This document shows, piece by piece, positions 7,645 to 16,524 of a stretch of 64,000 nt of DNA. The stretch is from Hyphomonadaceae bacterium. Its GTDB lineage: Bacteria > Pseudomonadota > Alphaproteobacteria > Caulobacterales > Hyphomonadaceae. The notes beneath the pieces were generated by a model. It ran no database searches. It worked only from the letters and a program-made list of their open reading frames with translations, and had not been told where the DNA came from. Both the position numbers and the translations under genes were made by a program. Each line of letters opens with the position of its first letter. Position 1 is the stretch's first letter. The stretch is from NCBI GenBank assembly GCA_947474455.1, contig CANJIL010000009.1, positions 1-64,000 of the forward strand, in the 5' to 3' direction.

Positions 7645-8037
7645 TTAGCTGGCGTCTCGGTACGTAATGAATTCCATCAACGAACCATCGGGATCGCGAA
7701 AATAGACGCTTTTGCCGGCTCCGCGGGCCCCAAAGCGTTGTGTAGGTCCGCACTCGACCTGAATGCCATGCCGCGCGAGATGCGCCATCGCGTCAGTGAT
7801 CGGGCCGTTCCATTCGAAGCAGAGATCGCTGTTCCCGGGCTGCACCGGGAGCCTCGCGACTTCGGCCGGCGCGACCCCCGGCCCGTGCACGTTAAGTTGC
7901 CGGTCACCAAAACGATAAGCCCAGCCCACTGGTCGCTCGATCAAGGTCGCACCCATGACGTCACGGTAAAACGTGTTGGAACGTTCCCAATCGGTTATCT
8001 TGATCACGCAATGATCGAGGCTCACCGGCAACGTCAT
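7645..8037 (-). CDS. VOC (glyoxalase/bleomycin-resistance) family protein
   Basis: This 130-residue protein has the vicinal-oxygen-chelate pattern: an opening LDHCVIKITDWERSNTFYRDVMGA, a central FGDRQLNVHGPG, the second-half LCFEWNGPITDAMAHLARHGI, and the closing VYFRDPDGSLMEFITY with the usual metal-ligand glutamate. The histidine in LDH and the glutamate in MEF match the expected metal ligands. Its substrate is unknown; family members include glyoxalase-like enzymes, dioxygenases and resistance proteins. It lies downstream of ettA on the same strand, 37 bases away. Confidence 0.88.
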   Translation of the reverse strand: MTLPVSLDHCVIKITDWERSNTFYRDVMGATLIERPVGWAYRFGDRQLNVHGPGVAPAEVARLPVQPGNSDLCFEWNGPITDAMAHLARHGIQVECGPTQRFGARGAGKSVYFRDPDGSLMEFITYRDAS

Positions 8038-8074
8038 CGCGATCCCCTGTCGGCGCGGCCGCCCGTGGCGGCGA

Positions 8075-9739
8075 CTACCGCGCGAACTTCTTGAACGTCG
8101 GTCGCTTGGGCTCAACGGCTTCGGCGCCCAGCCTGCGCTTCTTGTCCTCGAGATAGGACGAGAAATCGCCCTCGAACCATTCGACATGGCTGTCGCCTTC
8201 GAAGGCCAGGATGTGCGTCGCCACACGGTCAAGGAACCAGCGGTCGTGGCTTATGATGACGGCGCAACCGGGGAAATCCTCAAGCGCCGCTTCCAGGGCC
8301 TGCAGCGTCTCCACGTCGAGGTCGTTGGTCGGTTCGTCGAGCAGCAGAAGGTTCGAGCCTTCCTTCAGCATCTTGGCGAGGTGGACGCGGTTGCGTTCAC
8401 CACCCGAGAGCTGGCCGACTTTCTTCTGCTGGTCGACGCCCTTGAAGTTGAATGCGCCGACATACGCCCTGCTCGGCTGCTCGATGCCGCCGACCTCGAT
8501 GATGTCGAGACCGCCGGAGAGTTCCTGCCACACCGTGTTCTTGTCATTGAGTGAATCACGCGACTGGTCGATGTAACCAAGCTTCACGGACTCGCCGACC
8601 TTGAATGTGCCGCCATCTGGCTGCTCGCGACCGGTGATCATCTTGAACAGCGTCGTCTTGCCAGCGCCGTTCGGGCCGATAACGCCGACAATGCCGCCCG
8701 GCGGCAGCTTGAAAGACAGGTCCTCGATCAGGAGCTTGTCGCCGAACGCCTTGTTGAGATGTTCCGCATCGATGACGACGGAGCCTAGGCGCGGCCCCGG
8801 CGGGATGCGGATCTGCGCGGTGGAAATCTTCTCGCGCTCGGCCTTTGCGGCCATTTCCTCGTAGGCGTTGACGCGCGCCTTGGATTTGGCCTGACGCGCC
8901 TTCGGGCTCGCCTTGACCCATTCGAGTTCGCGGTTGAGCGATTTCTGCCGGCCGGCTTCCTCGCGCTGTTCCTGCGCGATGCGCTTGGCCTTCTTCTCAA
9001 GCCACACCGAATAGTTGCCTTCGTAGGGAATGCCCTGCCCGCGGTCGAGCTCGAGGATCCACGTCGTGATCTGGTCGAGGAAGTAACGGTCGTGAGTGAC
9101 AAGGATCACGCAGCCCGGGAAATTGGTGAGATAGTTCTGCAGCCAGGCCACCGATTCCGCATCGAGGTGGTTGGTCGGTTCGTCCATCAGGATCATGTCG
9201 GGCTTGGACAGCAGCAACGCGCAGATGGCTGTCCGGCGGATCTCGCCTCCCGAAAGCTTCGTGACGTCCGCATCGCCCGGAGGACAGCGCAGCGCTTCCA
9301 TCGCCATCTCGATCTTGGAGTCGATGTCCCAGGCGTCCGCCGCGTCGATCTGTTCCTGCAGCTTCGTCATCTGCTCCATCAGCTCGTCGGTGTATTCCTC
9401 GCCGAGCTTGGCCGAGATCGCGTTGAACTCGTCGAGCATCTGCTTCTCGGGGCATTTGGCGGCGATATTGTGGAACACGTCTTTCGTCGGATCGAGTTTC
9501 GGCTCCTGCGGCAGGTAGCCGATCTTGATGCCGTCAGCCGCCTTCGCCTCGCCAAGAATCTCATGGTCCTCGCCCGCCATGATGCGCAGCAACGTTGACT
9601 TGCCTGAGCCGTTGACCCCGACGATCCCGATCTTGGCGTCCGGCAGGAAATGCAGCCGGATATTCTCGAACACCTTCTTCCCGCCCGGATAGATCTTGGT
9701 CAGGCCGTCAAGGTGATAGACATAGTGATAGGCGGGCAT
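8075..9739 (-). CDS. ettA: Energy-dependent translational throttle protein EttA (ABC-F ATPase)
   Basis: The 554-residue protein has two ABC ATPase domains in one chain and no membrane segments. Walker A motifs are GVNGSGKST (residues about 39-47) and GPNGAGKTT (about 355); signature motifs are LSGGEIRR and LSGGERNR; Walker B segments are MILMDEPTNHLD and LLLLDEPTNDLD. The linker (AKRIAQEQREEAGRQKSLNRELEWVKASPKA, split here by its RQKS centre) and the arm insert are those of EttA. EttA binds the ribosomal E site and gates entry into elongation according to the ADP/ATP ratio. Length agrees with E. coli EttA (555). Confidence 0.96.
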   Translation of the reverse strand: MPAYHYVYHLDGLTKIYPGGKKVFENIRLHFLPDAKIGIVGVNGSGKSTLLRIMAGEDHEILGEAKAADGIKIGYLPQEPKLDPTKDVFHNIAAKCPEKQMLDEFNAISAKLGEEYTDELMEQMTKLQEQIDAADAWDIDSKIEMAMEALRCPPGDADVTKLSGGEIRRTAICALLLSKPDMILMDEPTNHLDAESVAWLQNYLTNFPGCVILVTHDRYFLDQITTWILELDRGQGIPYEGNYSVWLEKKAKRIAQEQREEAGRQKSLNRELEWVKASPKARQAKSKARVNAYEEMAAKAEREKISTAQIRIPPGPRLGSVVIDAEHLNKAFGDKLLIEDLSFKLPPGGIVGVIGPNGAGKTTLFKMITGREQPDGGTFKVGESVKLGYIDQSRDSLNDKNTVWQELSGGLDIIEVGGIEQPSRAYVGAFNFKGVDQQKKVGQLSGGERNRVHLAKMLKEGSNLLLLDEPTNDLDVETLQALEAALEDFPGCAVIISHDRWFLDRVATHILAFEGDSHVEWFEGDFSSYLEDKKRRLGAEAVEPKRPTFKKFAR

Positions 9740-9927
9740 TCGATTATCCTGGCGCCGGGAAAGTGTGCTGCGGGCCTAGATGCGATGGCGCGGCGGTGAG
9801 ATCAAGGCCACACTTCGCATCCGCAGCACCTCGCCTTCACCCAGCGATACGCCTCGCCAAGCGGTCCCCCATGTGAAACCGTCAGAGCGACAAAAAAGCA
9901 GCCAAAAAGGCCATCCGGAACGTTCGC

Positions 9928-11553
9928 ATGACCGCACCCGAAAACGCCCGTGCAGGCGCGCCGCGCACGGCGCCCTATGCCTGGGTGGTGCTCGGCATGC
10001 TGGCGTTCATCTACGTGTTTAACTTCCTCGACCGGCAGTTGATGTCGACCGTCATCGAGTCAATCAAGCGCGACACCGGCTTCACCGACGCTGAAATGGG
10101 CTACATGACCGGCTTCTGGTTTGCGTTGGTCTATACGACCTTCGGGGTCGTCGTCGGCTTCTTCGCCGACCGCACCAGCCGCCGCAACGTGCTGTTCTGC
10201 GGCGCAGTGCTGTGGAGCGCGTTTACGGCGATGTGCGGCATGGCGACAAATTACTGGATGATGCTCGCGGCCCGTGTGGGCGTCGGCGTCGGCGAAGCGG
10301 CCGGCACCCCGCCCTCCTACTCGATCATTTCGGACTACTTCCCGGCCGAGAAGCGTGGCGCCGCACTCGCCATCTTCTCGCTCGGCGTTCCATTCGGTCA
10401 GGCGCTGGCCGTCGCCTTCGGCTCGCAGATCGACATCATCTGGGGTTGGCGCGCGGCTTTCATCGGCATCGGCATCGCTGGCATTTTCGCCGCAATCCTC
10501 ATGTACTTCGTGGTGCGCGAGCCCAGACGCGGCGCTATGGACCCTCCGCACCTCGCAGCCATCGCGCATGAGACGAGCGGCTTTGGTGAAACCTTCTGGG
10601 AATTCGTCAACCGCCCTGTCCTGCTGTTCACGGCGCTCAGCTGCGGCCTATCGGCCTTCGTCGGCTACGCTGCGCTGAACTGGAATGCGCCCTTCCTCTT
10701 GCGCGTGCAGGGCATGACGCGCGAGGAGCTGTCGATCTGGTACGCGCTGATGCTGGCGATCGCGCTGGGCCTCGGCACATGGCTGTCGGGAGTCATGGTG
10801 GACTGGCTCGCGAAACGCTCGCGCGTCTGGTACGCGATGCTTCCAGCCCTGACCTTCGCCATCGCAACGCCGTTCTGGTATTTCGCAACTCAGGCGGCCA
10901 GCTGGCAGGCGGCTCTCGCCATTCTGTCGGTGCCGACCTTCCTCACGATCTTCTATCTCGCGCCGGGGATCGCTCTCGTCAACAATTCGGTAAAGCCGTC
11001 TCAGCGCACGATGTCGAGCGCCATCCTGCTGATGGTGCTGAACTTCATCGGTCTTGGCGGGGGACCGACGCTTGTGGGCGCGCTCTCGACCAGCTTCACC
11101 GCATCGAAGCTAGAAGCGGGGCTCGGCGTCACGCCGGAGCAGGTAGGCGCCTATCTCAAGATGACGACCGCTGAGGCGAAGACGCTCCCTGAAAATGTCC
11201 AGACGGCGATCGTTGCGGCTGGCGCAGGCGGTTTGCGCGACGCGCTCGCGTGGATGACGCCATTCTACCTTGTCGCGATATTTTTGCTTCTGCTGCAGGC
11301 CCTCGCAGTCAGCCGCGAACTGAAGGCGGGCGCGCCAATTCGCGACGGCGGCGCACGTCTGGGTATCGTACTGCTCGTGGTTGGCGCCGTCGGCCTGGTC
11401 GCGAATTTCGTGATGCGCGGGCCCGCCGCTATGGTTTCAATCAGCGACGTCCTTTCGATGACGCAAGGCCTCATGCTCTTGATTGCCACGCTGGCGGGCA
11501 CGTTCCTGTGCTTCAAGGCGATCAGGTCCAGGTCTTCGGTAGACGCGCTGTAA
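9928..11553 (+). CDS. Spinster-like MFS transporter
   Basis: The 541-residue inner-membrane protein has about twelve to fourteen hydrophobic segments. The opening YAWVVLGMLAFIYVFNFLDRQ and the loop-2/3 signature GFFADRTSRRNVL, then ARVGVGVGEAAGTPPSYSII, are characteristic of the spinster/hexuronate-like branch of the major facilitator superfamily, to which many uncharacterised alphaproteobacterial transporters belong. Substrate unknown. It has no co-oriented neighbour close upstream and is followed by a lipoprotein gene 84 bases downstream. A relic of a similar transporter lies at 33400-33816. Confidence 0.9.
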   Translation: MTAPENARAGAPRTAPYAWVVLGMLAFIYVFNFLDRQLMSTVIESIKRDTGFTDAEMGYMTGFWFALVYTTFGVVVGFFADRTSRRNVLFCGAVLWSAFTAMCGMATNYWMMLAARVGVGVGEAAGTPPSYSIISDYFPAEKRGAALAIFSLGVPFGQALAVAFGSQIDIIWGWRAAFIGIGIAGIFAAILMYFVVREPRRGAMDPPHLAAIAHETSGFGETFWEFVNRPVLLFTALSCGLSAFVGYAALNWNAPFLLRVQGMTREELSIWYALMLAIALGLGTWLSGVMVDWLAKRSRVWYAMLPALTFAIATPFWYFATQAASWQAALAILSVPTFLTIFYLAPGIALVNNSVKPSQRTMSSAILLMVLNFIGLGGGPTLVGALSTSFTASKLEAGLGVTPEQVGAYLKMTTAEAKTLPENVQTAIVAAGAGGLRDALAWMTPFYLVAIFLLLLQALAVSRELKAGAPIRDGGARLGIVLLVVGAVGLVANFVMRGPAAMVSISDVLSMTQGLMLLIATLAGTFLCFKAIRSRSSVDAL

Positions 11554-11637
11554 AAACGCCTTAAGCAGCCGGCGTCACTTGAGCGCCACAGCTACACGGG
11601 TAGAACCGCCATGGGAAATCGTCGCGGGGACATGGTC

Positions 11638-12411
11638 ATGTCAGGCATTAAGGATCGTATGGGCCGGCTTCTTGCCGCGGCGGCGTTCACAGCGAGTCTT
11701 TCCGGTTGCGGACCACGCGATGACGGCGCTGACCTTGCTGCTACCGCCACACCGGCCGCCGCAGCCGACTCTTCCTGCCCCACCGGATCGCCGCTGCCGA
11801 TCACCGGCCTGTGCAGCGATGGCAACGCCGCGCTATTTCTTGCGACCGACAATGGCGTCGAAAGACTGGCGCCGCGCTGCGTCTGGCGCACGCAGGAAGT
11901 AAGCCTCTCTCCCAACGAGGCGCTTGTCTTCCGCGCACAGGATTGTTCGGGCGAGGGCTGGGACCAGACCGTCTATTCCTATCTGTCTGGCTATTTGAAG
12001 CAGCGCATGACTTCGATGCCGGAAGATCAGGCCGGCTTTGCACTACAGATATTCCCGCTCGCCGATGGTGAAACCGCCGAACAGGCAGCGATGAAAACGC
12101 TCGACAAGGCGCCGGACGATCAGCGGACGCGTTGCGAGACCCGGCCGCTGAGCGGTCCCAAGCTTGCCGGGCGCGCCTTTGAACTGGCGCCCAATTATGA
12201 CCTGAAGACCGAAATGGACACCCAGTTTCCAGACGAGCCCTGGGATGCCTGCGGACCGAACGGCGTCACAGGTGATGCAGCGCAAATGTGGGAAGGCCGC
12301 AAGCACCAAGCGCTTTTCCACATGCTCGGCCAGGACACGCCCTACTGGGACCCGGCTAGCTTCACATTCTATCGCAAGGGCGCTGACGGCGCGTGGTCGA
12401 AGTCAAACTGA
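11638..12411 (+). CDS. Lipoprotein of unknown function
   Basis: The ATG at 11638 is preceded by GGGGA at good spacing and opens a signal sequence ending in the lipobox LSGC. The mature part (about 230 residues) contains six or more cysteines (for example SSCPTG, GLCSDG, PRCVW, QDCSG, RCETR, DACG), so it is likely disulfide-bonded in the periplasm. No catalytic motif or named family is recognised. Two in-frame ATGs upstream (11611, 11632) lack the ribosome site. Confidence 0.75.
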   Translation: MSGIKDRMGRLLAAAAFTASLSGCGPRDDGADLAATATPAAAADSSCPTGSPLPITGLCSDGNAALFLATDNGVERLAPRCVWRTQEVSLSPNEALVFRAQDCSGEGWDQTVYSYLSGYLKQRMTSMPEDQAGFALQIFPLADGETAEQAAMKTLDKAPDDQRTRCETRPLSGPKLAGRAFELAPNYDLKTEMDTQFPDEPWDACGPNGVTGDAAQMWEGRKHQALFHMLGQDTPYWDPASFTFYRKGADGAWSKSN

Positions 12412-12482
12412 CATCACCCGCTTTTCGCCATATCGGCGACGCCTGCGTAAGCTTAGCATCGAACAGGACGTGGGAGATAGAT

Positions 12483-12833
12483 ATGCGCATCACGGCTCTT
12501 TTGCTGTCAGCTTGCACGGCGCTTGCAGCCTGCGCTACGTCAACGCCGGAGGCTCCGATGCCCATGCCGGCGCCCGCGATCACCGGAGGATACGGCACGG
12601 CCGATCTGAACAATGAGGGCGTAAAGGCGGCCCAGGCCATTGCGGTCAACGCCATCTACACCCGCAACCCGACACGCGCGCTTGTCGAGAAGGCCAGCGC
12701 CGAGACACAGGTTGTCGCCGGCCTCAACTACCGATTCACCATCACCATGACCGGCGGCGCCGCCTATCGCATCGTCGTCTTTCGCAGCCTGCAGGGCGTG
12801 ATGTCGGTCACGAGCTACGAGAAAATAGCCTAG
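12483..12833 (+). CDS. Lipoprotein with a cystatin-like domain
   Basis: The 116-residue product has a lipobox (ALAAC) and, in its mature part, the cystatin layout: an N-terminal GGYG, a long helix (NNEGVKAAQAIAVNAIY), the QVVAG hairpin (residues about 76-80, the QxVxG signature of cystatin cysteine-protease inhibitors), and strands NYRFTITMT and YRIVVFRSL. It is probably anchored in the envelope. Whether it inhibits a protease or is a cystatin fold with another job is not known. Its stop codon (12831-12833) overlaps the convergent stop codon of the fRMsr gene. Confidence 0.8.
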   Translation: MRITALLLSACTALAACATSTPEAPMPMPAPAITGGYGTADLNNEGVKAAQAIAVNAIYTRNPTRALVEKASAETQVVAGLNYRFTITMTGGAAYRIVVFRSLQGVMSVTSYEKIA

Positions 12834-13324
12834 CCAGTCATCATAGCTCGGCACACGGCCTCGAGCCCGCGTGCATCGACCTCGTCGAATGCCGCAAACG
12901 ATGTCGAGTCCACGTCGAGCACCGCAACCAGCGAGCCTGATGCATCAAACACGGGGACGACGATCTCGGAATTGGATCGCGAGTCGCACGCGATGTGACC
13001 GGGGAAGGCATGCACATCCGGCACGATGATCGTTTCGCGCTTGGTGGCGCAGGCGCCGCAGACGCCCCTGCCAAAAGGAATGCGCAGGCAGCCCAGCGTC
13101 CCTTGATACGGCCCTACGACAAGCTCGCCTTCCTTCAGCGGGTCCACCTCGTAGAACCCGCACCAGAAGAACCGCTCGCCGAACGCTGCCGTCAGCAGCG
13201 GAACTGCGGTTGCATACCGAGCCGTGCGCGACGTCTCGCCCGCCACGACTGACGCTACCTCTTCGGCAAGCTGACGGTAAGCCGTCGCCTTGTCCGCGGA
13301 ATATTCGATCCGCTGCTCTGTCAT
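12830..13324 (-). CDS. msrC: Free methionine-(R)-sulfoxide reductase (GAF-domain)
   Basis: The 164-residue protein is a single GAF domain of the fRMsr type. It has three cysteines at the positions expected for this enzyme: C79 (GTLGC), C89 (GRGVC) and C113 (HIACD), within a conserved block ending NSEIVVPVF. The enzyme reduces free methionine-R-sulfoxide through a disulfide relay recycled by thioredoxin. It shares a 10-base gap with the downstream MarR gene, and its end overlaps the convergent cystatin-like gene by four bases. Confidence 0.93.
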   Translation of the reverse strand: MTEQRIEYSADKATAYRQLAEEVASVVAGETSRTARYATAVPLLTAAFGERFFWCGFYEVDPLKEGELVVGPYQGTLGCLRIPFGRGVCGACATKRETIIVPDVHAFPGHIACDSRSNSEIVVPVFDASGSLVAVLDVDSTSFAAFDEVDARGLEAVCRAMMTG

Positions 13325-13333
13325 GATTGCGTT

Positions 13334-13741
13334 CTAGGCCTTGGCGAGCCGCCCGTAGAGGGTCTCGAGGGTCGCTGCGAAATCTTTCTGCTTGTCCGAG
13401 CTCAAAGCCTCGATCGCTGCGGTCAGACGGTGCACGGGATCATGATCCAGCAGCGCCTTGCCGGCGGCAGTCAGGTCTATCCGGCGGATGCGGCGATCTT
13501 CAGCGTCTGCTTTCACCGTGACCAGATCCTTGCGCGCCAGAGAAGCTACCGCGCGTGAGGCCGGGGCATGCGTGACTCCCAGATAGGTTGCAACGCCGCC
13601 CACCGTGCGCGCCTGACGGCCCGCCCGGGCGAGATAACGCAGAACGGCCCACTGGCCAGCGTGGATGGCTTTGGGACCTCTTGCCTCGTAAACCGCACGG
13701 GCGGTTTGTTCGAGCAACCGGGCGACAACACTCGCGTCCAT
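13334..13741 (-). CDS. MarR-family transcriptional regulator
   Basis: The 135-residue protein carries a winged helix with GVATYLGVTHAPASRAVASLARKDLVTV as helix-turn-helix and the wing KADAEDRRIRRIDLTAAGKAL, the typical D-x-R wing of MarR proteins. The N-terminal and C-terminal helices form the dimer interface. It follows the fRMsr gene's upstream side on the same strand (9 bases apart), so the two may be transcribed together with this gene first. Ligand unknown. The 292 bases upstream, up to the tRNA-Gly gene, show no other gene. Confidence 0.85.
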   Translation of the reverse strand: MDASVVARLLEQTARAVYEARGPKAIHAGQWAVLRYLARAGRQARTVGGVATYLGVTHAPASRAVASLARKDLVTVKADAEDRRIRRIDLTAAGKALLDHDPVHRLTAAIEALSSDKQKDFAATLETLYGRLAKA

Positions 13742-14033
13742 AGCCTTTCAATCCCCTGGTGATCCGGCCGAACGCGACGAGGCCACCCACGTCCCACGAC
13801 CGGTCATAGCCACTAGCACTCAGACAGGTTTCGCATCCGTCAATGCACAGACCTGGCAAGTTGATTTCAGCGATGACAGCGTCTAATTTATCTTACGCTT
13901 ACGTCAAGAAGCGGTATCCGGCAGAGGCTTTTCGTTAACAACCGCCCGGCTATTCTTAACTTCGGATACAAGGCTCCAAACCGGCCAACTATTCCCCTCG
14001 CAAACACATGGATTCACGACAGTTGACTTGAAG

Positions 14034-14107
14034 TGGAGCGGGTGAAGGGAATCGAACCCTCGTCGTAAGCTTGGGAAGCTTCTGCTCTGCCATTGAGCTA
14101 CACCCGC
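14034..14107 (-). tRNA. tRNA-Gly (anticodon CCC)
   Basis: On the minus strand the acceptor arms are GCGGGTG and CACCCGC, the D arm is GCTC/GAGC, and the anticodon loop TTCCCAA gives anticodon CCC. The T arm is GAGGG-TTCGATT-CCCTT, and CCA is encoded (TGG at 14034-14036 on the plus strand). The top pair of the anticodon stem is a G-A mismatch. It decodes GGG. Confidence 0.95.
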
Positions 14108-14295
14108 GATCCTGGCCTTTTTAGCGTGTTTCTCATCCACCGCATACGGAAACTCACCCAATTGCGACTAATTTGCAAACGTCTTGGCATGTAGCACACG
14201 AAACAGTCCGCACCGTCTCGCCGTCCAGGTGTATTGATGGCATCGCTAGCGCAATTGTGCTTGACCGAGCGGGAACGGGGCTCTGAGGTTCGGAA

Positions 14296-15747
14296 ATGAC
14301 GGTTCCGGGGGCTTTTGTAATCTTTGGCGCGACGGGCGATCTTGCCCGCCGGATGCTTTTCCCGTCCCTTTACTTCCTTGATGCAGACGGGCTTTTGCCT
14401 TCGCGCTTGCAGATCGTTGGCGCCGCACGATCGAACCACACGGACAACGAATTCCGGAAGGACGTCGAAGGATGGGTGCGCGAACGCGCCGGCGCATTCT
14501 TCTCGCAGGAAGCCTGGGAAGCATTCGCCAAGCGTCTTTCCTACGTGTCCGGAGATGCAGCCGTTCCGGATAGCTACGCCACGCTCAAGAAGCGGATCGA
14601 TGGCGCGCAAGGCGGCGCTCTCTTTTACCTGTCCACCTCGCCCGCCCTCTACATCCCGATCGTGAACGGCCTCGCCTCGCAGAACCTCGCAGGCGAGCCC
14701 AATCGCGTCATCGTCGAAAAGCCGATCGGGAAGAGCTGGGCGACCTGCGAACAGATCAACGCCGCCATCGCCGAACATTTCAGCGAGAACCGCACGTTCC
14801 GCATCGACCACTATCTCGGCAAGGAAACGGTCCAGAACCTGATCGCGCTGCGTTTCGCGAATGCGCTGTTCGAGCCGCTGTGGAATCGCCACGCCATCGA
14901 CCACGTCCAGATCACTGTCGCCGAGACGCTCGGCGTCGAAGGCCGGTTTGGCTATTACGACGAGTACGGCGCGACGCGCGACATGGTGCAGAACCACCTG
15001 CTACAACTCCTGTGCCTGATCGCGATGGAGCCGCCGTTCAACCTCCGACCTGAATCGGTGCGCGGTGAAAAGGTGAAAGTGCTGCGCTCGCTGCGACCGA
15101 TCCGCGATTCCGAGCTGCGGGAGAAGACCGTGCGCGGCCAGTACGTGCGCGGCGTCGCCGATGGCAAAAGCGTGCCCGGCTACGCCGAAGAGGAAGGCGG
15201 CAAACCATCAGACACCGAAACCTTTGCCGCCCTCTGCGCTCACGTCGACAATTGGCGTTGGGCTGGCGTGCCCTTCTATCTGCGCACGGGCAAACGGTTG
15301 CCGAACCGCACGTCGCAGATCGTGATCCAGTTCCGCGATGTGCCGCACTCGATCTTCAACGGCAGCCCGTTGATGGCCAACCGCCTCACGATCACGCTGC
15401 AGCCCGAGGAATCGATCGCACTCACCATCATGAACAAGACGCCGTCCCTCACGCAGGGCGGCTACGAACTCCAGCCGCTGACACTCAACCTGTCCCTGCT
15501 CGACGCCTTCAAGGGCGAGAAGCGCCGCCGCATCGCTTACGAGCGCCTGCTCCTCGAAGCCATCTCCGACAACTCCACCCTCTTCGTGCGCCGCGACGAG
15601 GCGGAAGCGGCCTGGGTCTGGATCGACCGCATCATCGAAGGCTGGACCCGCACCGGCATGAGACCTGCCCCCTATCAGGCAGGAAGCTGGGGTCCCGCCG
15701 GCGCCTTCGCCCTTACAGAACGCAATGGACACAGCTGGTACGAATGA
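14296..15747 (+). CDS. zwf: Glucose-6-phosphate 1-dehydrogenase
   Basis: The 483-residue enzyme oxidises glucose-6-phosphate to 6-phosphogluconolactone with NAD(P)+. The N-terminal nucleotide-binding loop FGATGDLARRML (residues about 8-19) and the active-site motif RIDHYLGKE (about 170-178) are present; the FYLRTGKRL and FKGEKRRRIAYE segments also fit. Length matches the family. It is the first gene of a zwf-pgl pair and overlaps pgl by four bases (ATGA), indicating coupled translation. The route continues with Edd and Eda encoded 2 kb downstream. Confidence 0.97.
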   Translation: MTVPGAFVIFGATGDLARRMLFPSLYFLDADGLLPSRLQIVGAARSNHTDNEFRKDVEGWVRERAGAFFSQEAWEAFAKRLSYVSGDAAVPDSYATLKKRIDGAQGGALFYLSTSPALYIPIVNGLASQNLAGEPNRVIVEKPIGKSWATCEQINAAIAEHFSENRTFRIDHYLGKETVQNLIALRFANALFEPLWNRHAIDHVQITVAETLGVEGRFGYYDEYGATRDMVQNHLLQLLCLIAMEPPFNLRPESVRGEKVKVLRSLRPIRDSELREKTVRGQYVRGVADGKSVPGYAEEEGGKPSDTETFAALCAHVDNWRWAGVPFYLRTGKRLPNRTSQIVIQFRDVPHSIFNGSPLMANRLTITLQPEESIALTIMNKTPSLTQGGYELQPLTLNLSLLDAFKGEKRRRIAYERLLLEAISDNSTLFVRRDEAEAAWVWIDRIIEGWTRTGMRPAPYQAGSWGPAGAFALTERNGHSWYE

Positions 15748-16454
15748 GCCCGCCGACGATCATCCACGAGGAAACCTTCTTCCAGGACCGCCGCCGGCTT
15801 TACGCTGGCCTGTGCCAGGACTTCGCAGACAAGCTCGCGGAGATCACCCGCAAGCGCCGCAAGGCCTCCCTCGCCCTCGCCGGCGGCACGACGCCGGGAC
15901 CGCTCTATGAGTCGCTGTCGAACGTCCCGATAAACTGGGAAAAGGTCTCGCTGACGCTGACCGACGAACGCTGGGTCCATCCGCAGGATCCTGCCTCGAA
16001 TGAATTCCTGGTCCGCGACACGCTGATGCGCCGCCGTGCGGCTGTAGCGACATTCGTTCCGCTCAAGACCAATCACGCAAAGCCTTCGGGTGGAGCTGCG
16101 ACCGCCGAGAAGCGGATCGCGCCGATCATGCCCTTCGACATCTGCCTGCTCGGCATGGGTCCTGACGGTCACATCGCGTCGCTGATCCCCGGAGCTGAAG
16201 GTTTCGACGCGGCAGTCGACCCGGCCGGAACACGCAAGCTTGCCGGCATCCACGCCCCTGGCGCTGCCGGCAGCCCCGAGCGCATGACGCTGACAGTGCC
16301 GGGCATTCTTGCGTCCCGCCGCATCGTCCTGCTCTTCATGGGCCAGGACAAACTCAACGTGTTCAACGAGGCCAAGGAAGGCCGCGGCAATTCTCCCATC
16401 AGGGAGCTGCTATCGCAGAAGAAAGTTCCGGTTCACGCTTTCTGGGCGCCGTGA
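15744..16454 (+). CDS. pgl: 6-phosphogluconolactonase
   Basis: The 236-residue protein contains the DevB/SOL-type lactonase blocks: LALAGGTTPGPLYESLS near residue 45, LTDERWVHPQDPASNE near 75, CLLGMGPDGHIASLIPG near 135, and a C-terminal VPVHAFWAP. It hydrolyses the lactone made by Zwf to 6-phosphogluconate. The start overlaps the zwf stop codon (15744-15747), and no other start with a ribosome site is available. It is the last gene of this transcript, because the esterase gene follows on the opposite strand. Confidence 0.95.
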   Translation: MSPPTIIHEETFFQDRRRLYAGLCQDFADKLAEITRKRRKASLALAGGTTPGPLYESLSNVPINWEKVSLTLTDERWVHPQDPASNEFLVRDTLMRRRAAVATFVPLKTNHAKPSGGAATAEKRIAPIMPFDICLLGMGPDGHIASLIPGAEGFDAAVDPAGTRKLAGIHAPGAAGSPERMTLTVPGILASRRIVLLFMGQDKLNVFNEAKEGRGNSPIRELLSQKKVPVHAFWAP

Positions 16455-16524
16455 TCAAACGAAACTGGCTTAGTCGATAAGAAGGGCTGCGGTCTCGCGA
16501 CGAAGGCCCTTGGATGATCTAGCT

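Noticed and set aside
13933-13960. CtrA binding site (two TTAAC half-sites)
   Set aside because: The spacing between TTAAC copies is 16 bases, not the seven needed for a CtrA site.
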